Assembly: GCA_019421015.1 (NCBI GenBank)
Contig: JAHZGC010000017.1
Location: 49,347-79,131 of the forward strand
Direction: 5' to 3'
Length of the DNA stretch: 29,785 nucleotides
Origin: Coriobacteriaceae bacterium
GTDB lineage: Bacteria; Actinomycetota; Coriobacteriia; Coriobacteriales; UMGS124
This document shows, in pieces, positions 6,497 through 13,819 of this stretch (position 1 is the first letter of the stretch; every line of letters begins with the position of its first letter). A program made the position numbers and the translations under genes. The notes beneath the pieces were generated by a model. The model made no database searches, was not told the origin of the DNA, and saw nothing but the letters and a program-made list of their open reading frames with translations.

Positions 6497-9130
6497 CTAC
6501 TTCGCGTCCATGTCCAGCAGGTCCTCTACGAAGCCGGCGCGGTAGTTCTTGAAGACCACCTCGCCGGTGTCCTGCGTGGCGTCGAGGTCCACGTCGGCCG
6601 CGATACCGAAGTCGTGGTCGGCGTCGGGGTCGCTGAAGATCTGGTGTACAGACCACAGGTGGTCGGTCTTCTCGCGCGTCTCGTCCACCGAGAAGAACGC
6701 CACAGAGCGGGCGTCGGCGTCGAGCAGGATCTCCTCGTGCACGTCGTAGTAGGCGTCGAGTGCCTCGCGCCAGCGCCGCTCGCCCCAGCTCCAGTCGATG
6801 TCGATGGCGCCGAGCTCCTCCACCTTGCGCCGGGCCGCCAGCTGCACGCGGCGCATGAGGGCGTTACGCACGAGCACGGTGAGGGCGCGCCGATCGTGCA
6901 CCACCTCGTCGGCCGCGCGGGGCGGAGCAGCCTCGAAGGCCTGGTTGGCACCCTCCCACTCGTCCACCAGGCTCGAGTCGGTGGAGCGCACCACGAGGCC
7001 CAGCCACGCCACGATGTCCTCGAGCCGCTCGTCGCGCTTCTCGGGCGGCACGGTGCGGGCAAGCACGCGGTAGGCGTCGAAGAGGTAGCGCAACAGGGTC
7101 CCCTCGGAGCGGGCCAGGTTGTAGCGGGCCACGTAGCCCTTGAAGTCGCTCGCGCCCTCGATCATGTCGCGCAGCACCGACTTGGGGCGCAGCTCGAAGT
7201 CGTTGGCCCAGGGGACCTCCTGGCAGTACTGCTCGAACGCCATGGAAAGCAGGTCCTCGAGCGGCTTGGGATAGGTCACCTCCTGGATCTTCTCGAGCCG
7301 TTCCTCGTACTCGATGCCGTCGGCCTTCATCTCGGCGATGGCCTTCTCGCGCGCATGGCGCTCCTGCACGCGCAGCACCTGGCGCGGGTCCTCGAGCGTG
7401 GCCTCGACCATGCTGATGACGTCGAGCGCATAGGTCTCGCTCTCGGGGTCCAGAAGCTCCAGAGCCGCCAGCAAGAACGGCGAGAGCGGCTGGTCAAGGG
7501 CGAAGTCGTCAGGAAGGTCGACGGTGGTCACGTAGGTGGCCGAGCCGTCCTCCTGCTCGACCTTCTGCACCACGCCGGCGTCGATGAGCGTGGCAAAGAT
7601 CTCCCCGGCGCGCTCCACGAGCTTGGTCTTCTCGCCCGGGGTCTGCAGCGAGTCCTCGATGAGCTTCATCACGCGGCCCCAGGCGTCGCCACCCTGCATG
7701 ACCTCGGCGAGCACCATGGCGTGGGTGATCTTCATGCGCGGCACCAGGGTCTCGGGGGCCGCGGCGATCAGGCGCTCGAACGCCTGCTTGTTCCAGCCCA
7801 CAAAGCCCTCGGGGGGCTGCTTCTTCTTAACCTTGCGCTGCTTCTTGGGGTCGTTGCCGGCCTTGGCCATGAGCCGGGCGTTCTCGATGTCGTGCTCGGG
7901 GGCTTCGGCGATCACAAGGCCTACGGTGTCGAAACCCGCACGGCCTGCACGACCTGCGATTTGGTGGAACTCGCGCGAGCGCAGGCGGCGCATGTTGTGG
8001 CCGTCGAACTTGGTGAGGGCCGTGAGCACCACCGTGTGGATGGGCACGTTGATGCCCACGCCCAGCGTGTCGGTGCCGCAGATCACGGGGAGTAGCCCCT
8101 GCTGCGCGAGCTTCTCCACTAAAAGACGGTAGCGCGGAAGCATCCCGGCATGGTGCACCCCCACGCCCACGGCGAGCAGGCGCTGGAGGATCTTGCCGAA
8201 CGCCGTGGTGAACCGCTGGCCCTTGAGGGCTTCCTTGATGGCCTCGCGCTGCTCCTTGCTGGCCACGCCGTAGCTGGCCAGCGACTGGGCTGTGGCTAGG
8301 GCCGCGTCCTGGGCAAAGTGGACGATGTACAGAGGCGCCTCGCCGTTGCGCAGGGCGAGCTCCACCGTGCCCTCGAGGGGGGTCTCGACGTACTCGAAGG
8401 TCAGGGGCACCGGGCGCGGGGCGTCGGCCACGACGTCGACCGGACGGCCGGTGTGCTTCTCGAGGTCCTGGGCGATGGCGGTGACGTCGCCCAGCGTGGC
8501 GCTCATGAGCAAAAACTGTGTGTGGGGCAGCGTGAGCAGCGGCACCTGCCAGGCCCATCCGCGCTGGGGGTCGCTGTAGAAGTGGAACTCGTCCATGGCG
8601 ACGCAGCCCACGTCGGCGAACTCGCCTTCGCGCAGGGCCTCGTTGGCCAGGATCTCGGCCGTGCAGCAGATGACGGGGGCGCCCGCGTTGATGTGGGTGT
8701 CTCCGGTGATCATACCCACGTTCTCACGGCCCAGGACCGCCACAAGGTCAAAGAACTTCTCGCTGACCAGGGCCTTGATGGGGGCCGTGTAGAAGAAGCG
8801 GCGCCCCGTGCACAGGGCGAGAAAGCCCAGCCCCAACGCCACGAGCGACTTGCCGCTGCCCGTGGGCGTGCCCAGGATCACATTGTCGCCCGCCACGAGG
8901 TCAAGCAGGGCCTCCTCCTGGTGGGGCCACAGCTCGATGCCGCGGTCGGAGCACCACCCGAGAAAGAGTTCCAGGATCTCCTCGCCGTCGGGAGCGCCTT
9001 CGGGCTGCTCGTCGGCGGCCACGCCGTTCCAGGCCTCCCAAGGCAGGGGGACCAAACGGCCGAGGGAGGCGGTGTCTTCTGTGGCCTCGACCTCAAGGGG
9101 CTCGGCGGCGTCGACAGGTTGGTCTGGCAT
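6497..9130 (-). CDS. DEAD/DEAH-box helicase, Ski2-like, with DUF3516-type C-terminus
   Basis: An 877-residue superfamily 2 helicase. Motifs in order: Walker A GTPTGSGKS (about 87-95), TAPIKALVSEKF (motif Ia), the DEFH box (about 180-183), motif III SATLGD, GTDTLGVGINVPI, and motif VI FHQIAGRAGRAGFD. The long C-terminal region (about 480-877) matches by eye the DUF3516 extension typical of actinobacterial helicases annotated as RNA helicases. The likely role is ATP-driven unwinding of RNA or RNA-DNA structures in the cytoplasm; the substrate is not known. An acidic N-terminal extension of about 45 residues precedes the core. The ATG at 9130 has GGAGG 8 bp upstream; the longer reading begins with TTG inside that SD and is rejected. 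Confidence 0.92.
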   Translation of the reverse strand: MPDQPVDAAEPLEVEATEDTASLGRLVPLPWEAWNGVAADEQPEGAPDGEEILELFLGWCSDRGIELWPHQEEALLDLVAGDNVILGTPTGSGKSLVALGLGFLALCTGRRFFYTAPIKALVSEKFFDLVAVLGRENVGMITGDTHINAGAPVICCTAEILANEALREGEFADVGCVAMDEFHFYSDPQRGWAWQVPLLTLPHTQFLLMSATLGDVTAIAQDLEKHTGRPVDVVADAPRPVPLTFEYVETPLEGTVELALRNGEAPLYIVHFAQDAALATAQSLASYGVASKEQREAIKEALKGQRFTTAFGKILQRLLAVGVGVHHAGMLPRYRLLVEKLAQQGLLPVICGTDTLGVGINVPIHTVVLTALTKFDGHNMRRLRSREFHQIAGRAGRAGFDTVGLVIAEAPEHDIENARLMAKAGNDPKKQRKVKKKQPPEGFVGWNKQAFERLIAAAPETLVPRMKITHAMVLAEVMQGGDAWGRVMKLIEDSLQTPGEKTKLVERAGEIFATLIDAGVVQKVEQEDGSATYVTTVDLPDDFALDQPLSPFLLAALELLDPESETYALDVISMVEATLEDPRQVLRVQERHAREKAIAEMKADGIEYEERLEKIQEVTYPKPLEDLLSMAFEQYCQEVPWANDFELRPKSVLRDMIEGASDFKGYVARYNLARSEGTLLRYLFDAYRVLARTVPPEKRDERLEDIVAWLGLVVRSTDSSLVDEWEGANQAFEAAPPRAADEVVHDRRALTVLVRNALMRRVQLAARRKVEELGAIDIDWSWGERRWREALDAYYDVHEEILLDADARSVAFFSVDETREKTDHLWSVHQIFSDPDADHDFGIAADVDLDATQDTGEVVFKNYRAGFVEDLLDMDAK

Positions 9131-9167
9131 GAGGAGGACCTCCAAGGTGGGATGTAGAGATACTGCA

Positions 9168-9195
9168 AATATACCTCAGGCCCCCATGGACCCAA
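9168..9195 (-). promoter_or_regulatory. Possible promoter of the helicase gene
   Basis: On the minus strand, TATATT (9173-9168) is preceded at 16 bp by TTGGGT (9195-9190). The -10 matches 5 of 6 bases; the -35 is weak. The leader would be about 30 nt. Confidence 0.35.
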
Positions 9196-9248
9196 CGCCA
9201 TGCAGGGTGCTCGACGCTAAAAGCATTCCCTCCCGCCGACGCACCGTC

Positions 9249-10079
9249 TTACAGCACGCCCCAGGAGCGGGCTTTGGACGCCGCCTCGCCACGGTTGCGG
9301 GCTCCAAGCTTCGAGAGCACCCGCTGCACGTGGCCCTTGACGGTGTTCACGCTCACATAGAGGCGTTCGGCAATCTCCTTGTTGGTGCGCCCCTGGGTCA
9401 AGAGGGCAAGGATCTCGAGCTCGCGCTCGGTAAGGCTCGCGGGACCCTCGACTTCGGCGGGGTTCTCGCCCATTGTCGGGAGCGGCCACGTGGCGACCAG
9501 CAGCCCTTCCTGATCGGACCCGTCAAAAGCAGAGAGCAGCTCGGCACAGCTCCTGGTCACCGCCTCGCGCTGACGGCGCATCTCGACCTGCAACCTTTGG
9601 GTCTCGAGCGCCCCGTAGATGGCGACCGCCCCTATATCGGCCGCATGGCGGGCGGCCTCCACGGCCCCCTCGTCAAAGGGACGCTCCGGGTCGTAGACCG
9701 ACGACCAGGCCATGGCCAGGACGGAGCCATGGTGGATGAGCGGGATGCCCACCGACGACGTGTTTTTAAAGAAGCCCTCAAAACCAGGCTCGTACACCGG
9801 GTCGCGGGCAGACAGCACCGAGACCACGCCCCCCTTGAGCAGGTCCCCCAGCTTCTCGTCATGGGCCGGGTAGAGCATCGATCGGTTGCGTGGGCCGCGC
9901 CAGTTGCCAAAAGCGTTCTCGTCAACGGCGGTCACCCCCGCGCCGCTGCCGACGATCAGCTGGGTTTTGGGATCGAAGAGCTGCACCGAACAACGGTCGG
10001 CCTGCAGGATGGAGCGCATGCCGCACGAAACCGTGGCCAAGACCTCGTTCAGCTCCTCAGAGAACATCGCGGCGTTCAT
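9249..10079 (-). CDS. GAF domain LuxR-type transcriptional regulator
   Basis: About 276 residues. The N-terminal two thirds reads as a GAF-type sensor (LATVSCGMRSILQADRCSVQLFDPKTQ at the start, SSVGIPLIHHGSVLAMAWSS later, AARHAADIGAVAIYGALE at the end). The C-terminus is a classic LuxR HTH: SLTERELEILALLTQGRTNKEIAERLYVSVNTVKGHVQRVLSKL. No receiver domain is present, so it probably responds to a small molecule or redox cue rather than phosphorylation. It lies directly downstream of, and on the same strand as, the flavoprotein/cytochrome genes, so regulation of that pair is plausible (inference). The start is uncertain: ATG 10079 is chosen, but GTG at 10088 lies 6 bp after a GGGGG and GTG 10094 is also possible. 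Confidence 0.85.
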   Translation of the reverse strand: MNAAMFSEELNEVLATVSCGMRSILQADRCSVQLFDPKTQLIVGSGAGVTAVDENAFGNWRGPRNRSMLYPAHDEKLGDLLKGGVVSVLSARDPVYEPGFEGFFKNTSSVGIPLIHHGSVLAMAWSSVYDPERPFDEGAVEAARHAADIGAVAIYGALETQRLQVEMRRQREAVTRSCAELLSAFDGSDQEGLLVATWPLPTMGENPAEVEGPASLTERELEILALLTQGRTNKEIAERLYVSVNTVKGHVQRVLSKLGARNRGEAASKARSWGVL

Positions 10080-10144
10080 GCAGTACACGGGCACCCCCCT
10101 TGCGATGCGGCGCCGCTCCCCTGCGGCGCTTCTGCAACCGTTAC

Positions 10145-10150
10145 ATTATA
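10145..10150 (-). promoter_or_regulatory. Perfect -10 element upstream of the LuxR-type gene
   Basis: TATAAT on the minus strand, about 65 bp before the start codon. No convincing -35 is found at the expected distance, so activator dependence is possible. Confidence 0.4.
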
Positions 10151-10167
10151 GGATCCACACCTCAAGA

Positions 10168-10200
10168 AAGCCGGTCGGCCCTTGGGTGACCGACCGGCTT
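10168..10200 (-). terminator. Terminator of the flavoprotein gene
   Basis: AAGCCGGTCGG (10168-10178) and CCGACCGGCTT (10190-10200) form a perfect 11-bp stem with an 11-nt loop. On the minus strand it is followed by a short TTTCTT tract. Confidence 0.75.
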
Positions 10201-10250
10201 ATTGAGCGCAGGCCACGAGGGGGGTCGAGGCTGCTTTTGAGGGGTACGCG

Positions 10251-11912
10251 CTATGCGCCCAACGAGTCGAGGTACTCCACAGCCGACTCTGCGGCGATCT
10301 TGGCGGTGGTGATGGAGGCGTTCACGCCCATGCCCGAACCGCCCTTGTAGAAGTCGCCCACACCAAAGACGATGCGGTCGACCATGCCGTAGTTGTACCA
10401 GATGCCCGAGGCGTAGAGGCCCGGGGTCTTGAGGCCGGCGGTGTCGAGGACCTCTATCTTGTTGTTGACGTCGACGTTGATGGCGGCACCCTTGCCACCC
10501 GCCTTGATGATGAAGCCGTAGTAGGGCGGCTCGTCGATGGGGCGCATGGACTGGGCCGGACGGCCGAAGTCGGGGTCCTCGCCGTTGTCGGCGATCTCGT
10601 TGAAGGCCGCCACGGTGGCGGCGAGGTTCTCGGCGTTCACGTACAGCGCGGCGGCCAGCTCCTCGATGGTCTCACCCTTGGCCACGAGGCCCTTCTCCAG
10701 CAGTTCCTCCATGTGGTCCTTGGAGCCGTTAGAGCCCACGAGCACGTAGTCGGGCTGGTCCCACATGGCCTGGTCGATAATCACCGCGGCCCGGTTGAGG
10801 CGCTGGGCCATGATGTCGGCACCGATCTGGTTCTCGTAGCCCTTGGTCTCGTCGCAGAACCGCTCGCCGTCCATGTTCACGAAGATGAGGGACTTCTCGA
10901 CGTTCTGGGCGTACTGGTGGAACGAGGTGGTCTGCTCGCCCTCGCCGAACATGCCGATGGGCTGGGGCACCGAGGTGCCGGGGTCGATCTTCTTGAAGCC
11001 GGTCATCGCGGCGCCGCACTCCATGGCCATGATGTGGCCGTCGCCGGTGCCGAAGGGACGCGGGTTGATCTCAGAGGTGACCTGGGCGCCCGTGTTCGAG
11101 AGGCAGTTGATGGTCTCGGGGTTGTAGCGGGCGTTGAGCTCGTCGTTCCAGGCGTTGCCGCCGGTGGAGAGGACCACGGCCTTGGCCTTGTAGTACTTGA
11201 CCTCGCCGGTGTTCATGTCGACGGCCTGAACGCCGATGACCTTGCGGTCGCGGTCCTGAAGCACGTGGATGCCGCGGGTGTTGGTATGGTACTCCACGCC
11301 CAGCTTGTCAAGCTCCGCGTGCATGGCGTCGGTGTAGGGCTTGCCGATGCCGGCGAACAGCTCGCCCTCCATGCCGCACTGGTGGGAGCGGCCCACCGGG
11401 AACACGCCGGCGGTGAAGATCTTGAAGGTCACGCCGCGGTCCATAAACCAGTCGATGTAGCCCGGCGACCACTCGACGCACTTGCGCACCACCTCGGGGT
11501 CGGCCTGGCCGCCCGCCTCCTCCACGAACCAGTCCTCGTACATCTGCTCAAGGGTGTCGGGCTCCCCGGTGCGCTCGTCGATGATGCCGGCCTCCTGCTG
11601 GGCGCGGGTGTTGCCGCCGGCGCGGATGACGCCGCCGCACAGCCAGGTGTCGCCGCCGAGCACGTCGCGCTTCTCGATGAGCATGACCTTGGCTCCGGCG
11701 TTGTGAGCGTCGATGGCACCCATCATCGAGGCCCCCGCACCCACGAACAGGATGTCGCACTCGTAGTCCCAGTCGTAGTCGTCGGCATCGGCCACGGCGG
11801 CCTGGGCGTAGGTCTTCTGGCCCAAGGTCAGGGCCGCCCCGGCGGCTGCGACGCCGGCCGTGGCGCCGAGCAGGTTGCGGCGCGAGACGCCGGCGGTGTT
11901 GGTGGTGGACAT
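10251..11912 (-). CDS. Tat-exported FAD-dependent oxidoreductase, fumarate-reductase-like
   Basis: A 553-residue flavoprotein of the fumarate reductase/succinate dehydrogenase family. The N-terminus has a Tat signal (SRRNLLGATAG, Arg-11/12, then a hydrophobic stretch to about residue 39). The FAD-binding motif ILFVGAGASMMGA is at about 54-66, and VVLSTGGNAWN and a C-terminal GLYASGIW segment complete the nucleotide fold. The capping region contains FVNMDGERFCDE, matching the substrate-binding Arg region of fumarate reductases. The usual catalytic Arg segment (NRLGGN) is replaced by FYKGGSG and the PGVHHTMGG His segment by FIIKAGGKG, so fumarate is unlikely to be the substrate. It probably takes electrons from the cytochrome encoded 145 bp upstream and reduces an organic acceptor outside the membrane. 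AAGGGG precedes the ATG by 6 bp. Confidence 0.9.
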   Translation of the reverse strand: MSTTNTAGVSRRNLLGATAGVAAAGAALTLGQKTYAQAAVADADDYDWDYECDILFVGAGASMMGAIDAHNAGAKVMLIEKRDVLGGDTWLCGGVIRAGGNTRAQQEAGIIDERTGEPDTLEQMYEDWFVEEAGGQADPEVVRKCVEWSPGYIDWFMDRGVTFKIFTAGVFPVGRSHQCGMEGELFAGIGKPYTDAMHAELDKLGVEYHTNTRGIHVLQDRDRKVIGVQAVDMNTGEVKYYKAKAVVLSTGGNAWNDELNARYNPETINCLSNTGAQVTSEINPRPFGTGDGHIMAMECGAAMTGFKKIDPGTSVPQPIGMFGEGEQTTSFHQYAQNVEKSLIFVNMDGERFCDETKGYENQIGADIMAQRLNRAAVIIDQAMWDQPDYVLVGSNGSKDHMEELLEKGLVAKGETIEELAAALYVNAENLAATVAAFNEIADNGEDPDFGRPAQSMRPIDEPPYYGFIIKAGGKGAAINVDVNNKIEVLDTAGLKTPGLYASGIWYNYGMVDRIVFGVGDFYKGGSGMGVNASITTAKIAAESAVEYLDSLGA

Positions 11913-11946
11913 GGTTTCCCCTTTCGATCGGTCACTCGTTATTCAG

Positions 11947-11965
11947 CTGCGCAGGGTCTGCGCAG
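11947..11965. promoter_or_regulatory. Tandem CTGCGCAG palindromes, candidate operator
   Basis: Two copies of the 8-bp palindrome CTGCGCAG at 11947-11954 and 11958-11965, 11 bp apart centre to centre (one helical turn), 35-53 bp upstream of the flavoprotein ATG. This spacing suits a dimer of dimers such as a LuxR-type regulator; the protein is unknown. Confidence 0.4.
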
Positions 11966-12057
11966 GTAAAACGACTCTTTGCGCGAGCGGACAGCACGGC
12001 GGTGCCCTCTCGAACAGGAGGGGGTTTGCGCCGCGGAAGACCGCAGGCCGGACTCCC

Positions 12058-12789
12058 CTACCCCTTGCTCTTGTCGTGGCAGTCGGCACAGGCCTGCAGG
12101 GTGTAGGAATGGTGACAGCCGTAGCAACCGGAGACGCCGGCGCTCTTGCCGTGCATGGTGTGGCACATGGCGCAGGTAAGCGGCTCGGCGGTCGAGCCCT
12201 CCGGGTGGGGGGCATGGGGATTTACCGGTTCGCCGTCGATGCCCTTGGCGACCTCGGAGTCTTGGGTCAGCTCGGCCAGAGCCTCCCAGCTGGGATGCGG
12301 GTTGCCCTCGATGTGGCAGTCCAGGCAGAACTCGTCGGTATAGGCGACCTTCGCCTCGGCATCCCCACCGTGGAACGCACCGAGCTCCTCGGAGTTGTGG
12401 CAGTCGACGCAGGTGAGGCCCGCCTCGATATGGGAGGTCACGCCGAACTTCTTGTGGTCGGTCTCGACGTCGGCGTGGCAGGTGGCGCAGTCAACGTCGG
12501 CACCCCAGGCGGGCTCCCAGGGCTCGGCGGGGGCCTTGAAGTTCGTATCGGCGCTCGACTTGGGGTCCTTCGCGAGCTTGGAGTCGGCAGACTCGGACGC
12601 CTTGGAGCTCGTGCCGGCGTCCTTTGCAGACACCTTGGCGTCGCCGGCGTTCTCAGGCTGCTCGGCCACGGCTGTCCCCGCCTTTGCATCGGTGCCGGCG
12701 GTGGTCTGCGCAGCTGCGGCGCTTACCGTGCCCATGGTCATCGCCAATACGAGCGATGTCACAAATACCCTGGTAGATTGACGTTTCAT
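12058..12789 (-). CDS. Exported six-haem c-type cytochrome (cytochrome c3-like)
   Basis: A 243-residue protein. A signal peptide (MKRQSTRVFVTSLVLAMTMG, cut probably near residue 26-28) is followed by an Ala/Ser/Lys/Asp-rich linker of about 65 residues without hydrophobic segments. Then come six CXXCH haem motifs, starting at about residues 101, 127, 155, 206, 222 and 234 (CATCH, CVDCH, CLDCH, CAMCH, CYGCH, CADCH), with extra His residues as possible axial ligands. It most likely passes electrons from a membrane quinol oxidase or other donor to the flavoprotein encoded next. The linker may tether it to or extend it through the cell wall (inference). The start at 12789 is set by the signal peptide, with a G-rich SD just upstream. 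Confidence 0.9.
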   Translation of the reverse strand: MKRQSTRVFVTSLVLAMTMGTVSAAAAQTTAGTDAKAGTAVAEQPENAGDAKVSAKDAGTSSKASESADSKLAKDPKSSADTNFKAPAEPWEPAWGADVDCATCHADVETDHKKFGVTSHIEAGLTCVDCHNSEELGAFHGGDAEAKVAYTDEFCLDCHIEGNPHPSWEALAELTQDSEVAKGIDGEPVNPHAPHPEGSTAEPLTCAMCHTMHGKSAGVSGCYGCHHSYTLQACADCHDKSKG

Positions 12790-13197
12790 GACCCCTCTTC
12801 CCTCGTGATCCGTCTGCTTGGGCATATGGGTTCGCCCGGATGACAGGAAAAATAGTACGAGTCACAAAAACGACAAACTAGACCCAGAAGGACCGATTGA
12901 ACCACCCATATGGACGATGGACACCCATATGGGGGGGAGATTTGCGGCGAAACGTAGCTTGCGTGGCAAAGATTGACGGGCGTGAACGACCGAAGGCGGG
13001 ATGCTTCGACAGAGCCGGATGACGGAAATGTCATCGGTGTAAACACACCAGGAAAGATGTCAATTTCGGTAGCGTTATCACCGAGCCGGAGTCCCGGGAC
13101 GCCCCAGACATCGTTCACGGTCGTCATTTCTTGCCAGCAGCAAGGGGAATTTCGACAAATCACGCAATTCATTTACAATTTGATTATTATCGCCTAC
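12790..13197. other. Regulatory intergenic region with CATATG palindromes
   Basis: No gene is supported here. It separates the ribH terminator from the cytochrome gene. It holds CCCATATGG (12905-12913) and CCCATATGGG (12924-12933), 19 bp apart, and a third GCATATGGG near 12822-12830. Possible minus-strand promoter elements (TTGTCG with TATTTT 16 bp on) lie between them at 12848-12876. Small inverted repeats at 13019-13034 (ATGAC/GTCAT) and 13036-13049 (GGTGT/ACACC) are not assigned. Confidence 0.5.
12905..12933. promoter_or_regulatory. Paired CCCATATGGG palindromes, candidate activator site
   Basis: Two near-identical palindromes, 19 bp apart (two helical turns), about 120-145 bp upstream of the cytochrome ATG and upstream of the probable -35. 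The position suits an activator site for the cytochrome/flavoprotein operon. The sequence is not the FNR/CRP consensus. Confidence 0.45.
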
Positions 13198-13235
13198 AAA
13201 AATCCCCCGGCGCCCGTCGCAGGGCAACCGGGGGA
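13198..13235 (-). terminator. Terminator of the riboflavin operon
   Basis: On the minus strand TCCCCCGG (13235-13228 complement) pairs with CCGGGGGA (13210-13203 complement); an inner GCCC/GGGC pair extends the stem. TTTTTG follows. It lies 30 bp after the ribH stop. Confidence 0.85.
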
Positions 13236-13265
13236 CTCCGCTGCACGCCTCGTCTTGGTTGCCGA

Positions 13266-13739
13266 CTACATCTGCCGCAGCAGGTTCACCAGCTCCAACG
13301 CCCCCGTCGCGCACTCGTAGCCCTTGTTGCCCACCTTGGCGCCGGCGCGGTCGATGGCCTGCTCCAGGTTCTCGGTAGTCACCACGCCGAACATCACCGG
13401 CACGCCAGTCTTGAGCGAGGTCTGGGCCACTCCCTTGGCGACCTCGTTGCACACGAGCTCGTAATGGCTCGTGGCTCCGCGGATCACGCAACCCAGGGCG
13501 AGCACGGCGTCGTACTTGCCGCTCTCGCTCATCTTTTGGGCCACGAGCGGGATCTCGAAGGCACCCGGCACCCACGCCACGGTCACGTCGTCGTCGGGCA
13601 CCCCGTGGCGGTGCAGCCCGTCGAGCGCACCGTCGAGCAGCTTGCCCACGATGAACTCGTTGAAGCGCGAGCACACGATGCCCACCTTGATGCCGGATCC
13701 CTCGTTGACGACGTTGCCCTCGATAACCTTGACAGCCAT
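13266..13739 (-). CDS. ribH: 6,7-dimethyl-8-ribityllumazine synthase
   Basis: A 157-residue enzyme condensing 5-amino-6-ribitylaminouracil with 3,4-dihydroxy-2-butanone 4-phosphate, the penultimate riboflavin step; family members assemble as pentamers or icosahedral shells. Conserved segments are IVCSRFNEFIV (substrate loop), WVPGAFEIPLVAQKM, ALGCVIRGATSHYELVCNEVAKG (with the catalytic His), VPVMFGVVTTENLEQAIDRAG and NKGYECATGALELVNL. The length is standard. It is the last gene of the ribD-ribE-ribBA-ribH operon, 80 bp after ribBA. A TATATA stretch in that gap might be an internal promoter, but no good -35 is seen. Confidence 0.96.
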   Translation of the reverse strand: MAVKVIEGNVVNEGSGIKVGIVCSRFNEFIVGKLLDGALDGLHRHGVPDDDVTVAWVPGAFEIPLVAQKMSESGKYDAVLALGCVIRGATSHYELVCNEVAKGVAQTSLKTGVPVMFGVVTTENLEQAIDRAGAKVGNKGYECATGALELVNLLRQM

Positions 13740-13819
13740 GATCGGTACATCCTCTCTACTCTATATATAGATGCGATATCCGTTGGGGAGAAGCCCTCGG
13801 AAGCCCAAGTGCACCCGCT

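Noticed and set aside
6614..8095. Long frames antisense to the helicase, riboflavin, flavoprotein and recQ genes
   Set aside because: Low-complexity Ala/Arg/Gly/His-rich products typical of shadow frames in GC-rich genes; each lies opposite a clearly identified gene.
13128..13137. A solitary TTTCTTGCCA resembling half of the 41-bp-period repeat
   Set aside because: Only 10 bp match and the second half motif is absent at the required distance; probably coincidence.
12786..13172. A 128-codon minus-strand frame upstream of the cytochrome gene
   Set aside because: It overlaps the cytochrome start and promoter region, has no recognisable domain, and runs through the CATATG palindromes; most likely chance.
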